Below, in pieces: positions 34,858 to 36,177 of a stretch of 36,177 nucleotides of DNA. A program made the position numbers and the translations under genes. How positions within the stretch are numbered: position 1 is the first letter of the stretch; each line of letters opens with the position of its first letter. The notes beneath the pieces were generated by a model. That model saw only the letters and a program-made list of their open reading frames with translations, was not told the origin of the DNA and searched no databases. The stretch comes from Phycisphaera sp. TMED9 (lineage in GTDB: Bacteria; Planctomycetota; Phycisphaerae; Phycisphaerales; SM1A02): the NCBI GenBank assembly GCA_002167845.2, contig NHBO02000038.1:14427-50603 (forward strand), in the 5' to 3' direction.

Positions 34858-35985
34858 TCAGCGACTACCCTTCCCGCCCGACTTTCGACCCCGAGAGCCA
34901 GCCGACCTGGCGCCGGACGACCGTGAACCCGACTTGGTTCCAGTCGATCGTGAACCCGACTTGGCGCCGGACGACCGTGAACCCGACTTGGCGCCGGTCG
35001 ATCGTGAACCAGATCTGGTTCCCGTCGATCGTGAGCCCGACTTGGCGCCGGCCGATCGCGTCTTCGCGGTCTTTCCAGCACGCTTGACCGGGTCTGCCTT
35101 CAGAGGCCGTCCCATCACGGTCACTTCGCCGGTCTTCTTCCGCTTCGCCTTCTTGCGTTTCTCGACCACGGCCCGATGAATGACTCGACGCGCCTCGGCG
35201 GTCGATGCTCGTCGAAGGGTCCCGAGTTCCGCGGGCGTGAGCTCACGCCACTCTCCCACCGCCAGTCCCTTCAACTTCAACGGACCGAAGCGAACCCGCC
35301 GCAGTTTCTTCACCGGATGCCCGATGCGCTCCATCAGTCTGCGGATCTGTCGGTTGCGGCCTTCCCGAAGTTCGACGTAGAGCCGGGTTCGATCCCGGTC
35401 GCGACGCAGCACGGTGACTCCGGACTCCGCGGTGCGGGTGGCCGAACCCTTTTTTCGATCACTGAGGTACAAGCCCTTGCGGAGCTTCTCGACCTCCTCC
35501 TCCTCCACTCTGCCTCGGACACTCACGTCGTATCCCTTGTGCACCTCGAAGCTCGGATGGGTCAGCCGGTTCGTCAGTTCCCCGTCGTCGGTGAGAAGGA
35601 GAAGGCCCGAGCTGTCGATGTCGAGTCGTCCGACGGAAAAGAGCCTCGCTCCGGAGGGATGATCGACGAGATCGAGCGCCCGCCTCCGGCCCTCCGGATC
35701 ACTCGAAGTGCAGACGAAACCTCGCGGCTTGAACAACATGATGTAATAGTGGCGGCGGGGCTTCTGAATCCGCCGTCCGTTCACCTGGATATTGTCCTCT
35801 TCCGGATTGACGAAGCAGGGAAGTCCCTGCACCACCCGCCCGTTCACGGTCACCGCCCCTTCCTCGACCATCGCCTCGCAGGCGCGGCGGGAGGCGACCC
35901 CGGCTTCGGCGAGAACTCGCTGAATTCGTACCTTGGGGTTGGATTCCGGATTCTTTCGATCGCGTGGTGTCGGCATTCCGATCAT
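34858..35985 (-). CDS. RsuA/RluB-family rRNA pseudouridine synthase with repetitive basic tail
   Basis: This enzyme isomerises specific uridines in rRNA to pseudouridine. The 375 residues start with an S4 RNA-binding domain (VRIQRVLAEAGVASRRACEAMV, VTVNGRVV). The catalytic domain follows with YYIMLFKPRGFVCT, the active-site aspartate in VGRLDIDSSGLLLLTDDGEL, and REGRNRQIRRLMERIGHPVKKLRRVRFGP, as in RsuA/RluB. Residues from about 270 are Lys/Arg-rich, and the last 70 or so are a tandem Ser-Gly-Ser-Arg repeat encoded by 27-bp units, a disordered basic tail absent from typical members of about 240-290 residues. ATG at 35985, with ATG at 35976 as the alternative. The motifs do not decide between 16S and 23S targets. 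It heads a minus-strand group with the FmdB-like and DUF429 genes. Confidence 0.93.
   Translation of the reverse strand: MIGMPTPRDRKNPESNPKVRIQRVLAEAGVASRRACEAMVEEGAVTVNGRVVQGLPCFVNPEEDNIQVNGRRIQKPRRHYYIMLFKPRGFVCTSSDPEGRRRALDLVDHPSGARLFSVGRLDIDSSGLLLLTDDGELTNRLTHPSFEVHKGYDVSVRGRVEEEEVEKLRKGLYLSDRKKGSATRTAESGVTVLRRDRDRTRLYVELREGRNRQIRRLMERIGHPVKKLRRVRFGPLKLKGLAVGEWRELTPAELGTLRRASTAEARRVIHRAVVEKRKKAKRKKTGEVTVMGRPLKADPVKRAGKTAKTRSAGAKSGSRSTGTRSGSRSTGAKSGSRSSGAKSGSRSTGTKSGSRSSGARSAGSRGRKSGGKGSR
34904..35058. repeat. 27-bp tandem repeat inside the pseudouridine synthase gene
   Basis: Five full units of 27 bp begin at 34904, 34931, 34958, 34985 and 35012, with a partial sixth from 35039. They share the plus-strand core GACTTGG and GATCGTGAA or GACCGTGAA. 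On the minus strand they encode a nine-residue period, SGSRSTGAK with S/T and A/T, K/R changes. The units differ mostly at a few positions, in two alternating subtypes (GGCGCCGG and GGTTCCAG/GGTTCCCG). Confidence 0.9.
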
Positions 35986-36057
35986 TCTACAGAGGTAACC
36001 GACTTCGAACGACCCCAGAGGCTCTCCTCGCTTCCGACCCTCGCTTCAGGACCTCCG

Positions 36058-36177
36058 ATGCTCAATACCCTCCGTCATGCCTTGGAATGGCTCCGCCTCG
36101 CCGTCACCCAGCCAATCGGCCAGTTGACCGCGATGCAGCGAACCACCCGGCGCTGGTTTGAAGTGCTTCGGTACTGC
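36058..36177 (+). CDS. N-terminal 40 codons of an unidentified protein (partial)
   Basis: An open frame starts at an ATG with AGGA six bases upstream and runs off the window. The 40 residues (MLNTLRHALEWLRLAVTQPI, then GQLTAMQRTTRRWFEVLRYC) suggest an amphipathic, basic cytoplasmic N terminus before a membrane domain. This reminds me of YihY/BrkB-type membrane proteins of planctomycetes, but too little is present to say so. It is divergent from the pseudouridine synthase with 72 bases between starts. Confidence 0.5.
   Translation, partial: MLNTLRHALEWLRLAVTQPIGQLTAMQRTTRRWFEVLRYC

Noticed and set aside
34904-35058. The tandem repeats as a CRISPR array, or as a plus-strand repeat protein (REPDLAPVD).
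   Set aside because: Units are contiguous with no variable spacers, no cas genes are present, and the minus-strand frame is the tail of a recognisable pseudouridine synthase.

Overview
The window is chromosomal DNA from a GC-rich bacterium, most likely a planctomycete of the class Phycisphaerae. This placement is inferred from the gene content. A large secreted metalloprotease ends in a dockerin-like pair of calcium-binding repeats. RNase E is very large and carries long charged tails. There are paired zinc-ribbon membrane proteins, an H-X9-DG-type prepilin-like protein, and an ECF sigma factor with an RskA-type anti-sigma factor. I see no phage, insertion sequence, CRISPR array or plasmid gene. 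The window is mostly housekeeping DNA, densely packed, with several 4-base ATGA start/stop overlaps.

Layout. Bases 1-3331 hold the 5' part of hppA (membrane pyrophosphatase), rpsU, a YacP-type NYN nuclease gene and pdxH. Bases 3367-10709 hold dnaE, a small membrane protein, a class IV aminotransferase overlapped by a small anchored protein, and two tandem zinc-ribbon membrane proteins. Bases 10758-16779 hold an ABC-F ATPase, an anti-sigma factor, an ECF sigma factor, a prepilin-like gene and a membrane-anchored EEP-fold protein with a degraded active site. Bases 17031-21086 hold dnaK, with a strong terminator, and ptsI. Bases 21087-29024 hold a long structured leader, rne, dxr, rseP and an SDR oxidoreductase, all on the plus strand. 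Bases 29034-36177 hold smpB, the secreted metalloprotease, queE, a tRNA-Leu(GAG) with a good promoter and terminator, a minus-strand group (RsuA/RluB-family pseudouridine synthase, FmdB-like protein, DUF429 protein), and the start of one more plus-strand gene.

How the genes relate. Many act on RNA or translation: rpsU, the NYN nuclease, ABC-F, rne, smpB, queE, the pseudouridine synthase and the tRNA. dxr-rseP is a neighbourhood seen in many bacteria. The sigma/anti-sigma pair and rseP are envelope or stress signalling parts, but nothing in the sequence ties them to each other.

Most interesting points. The roughly 500-base stretch before rne contains about ten compact hairpins and a long-range helix with two competing partners, so it looks like a structured regulatory RNA. 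The RNase E C-terminal tail contains a segment that resembles the N-terminal domain of translation factor IF2. The ECF sigma factor and prepilin genes share a divergent intergenic region with two overlapping perfect inverted repeats. The sigma and anti-sigma genes are separated by 372 bases instead of being coupled.
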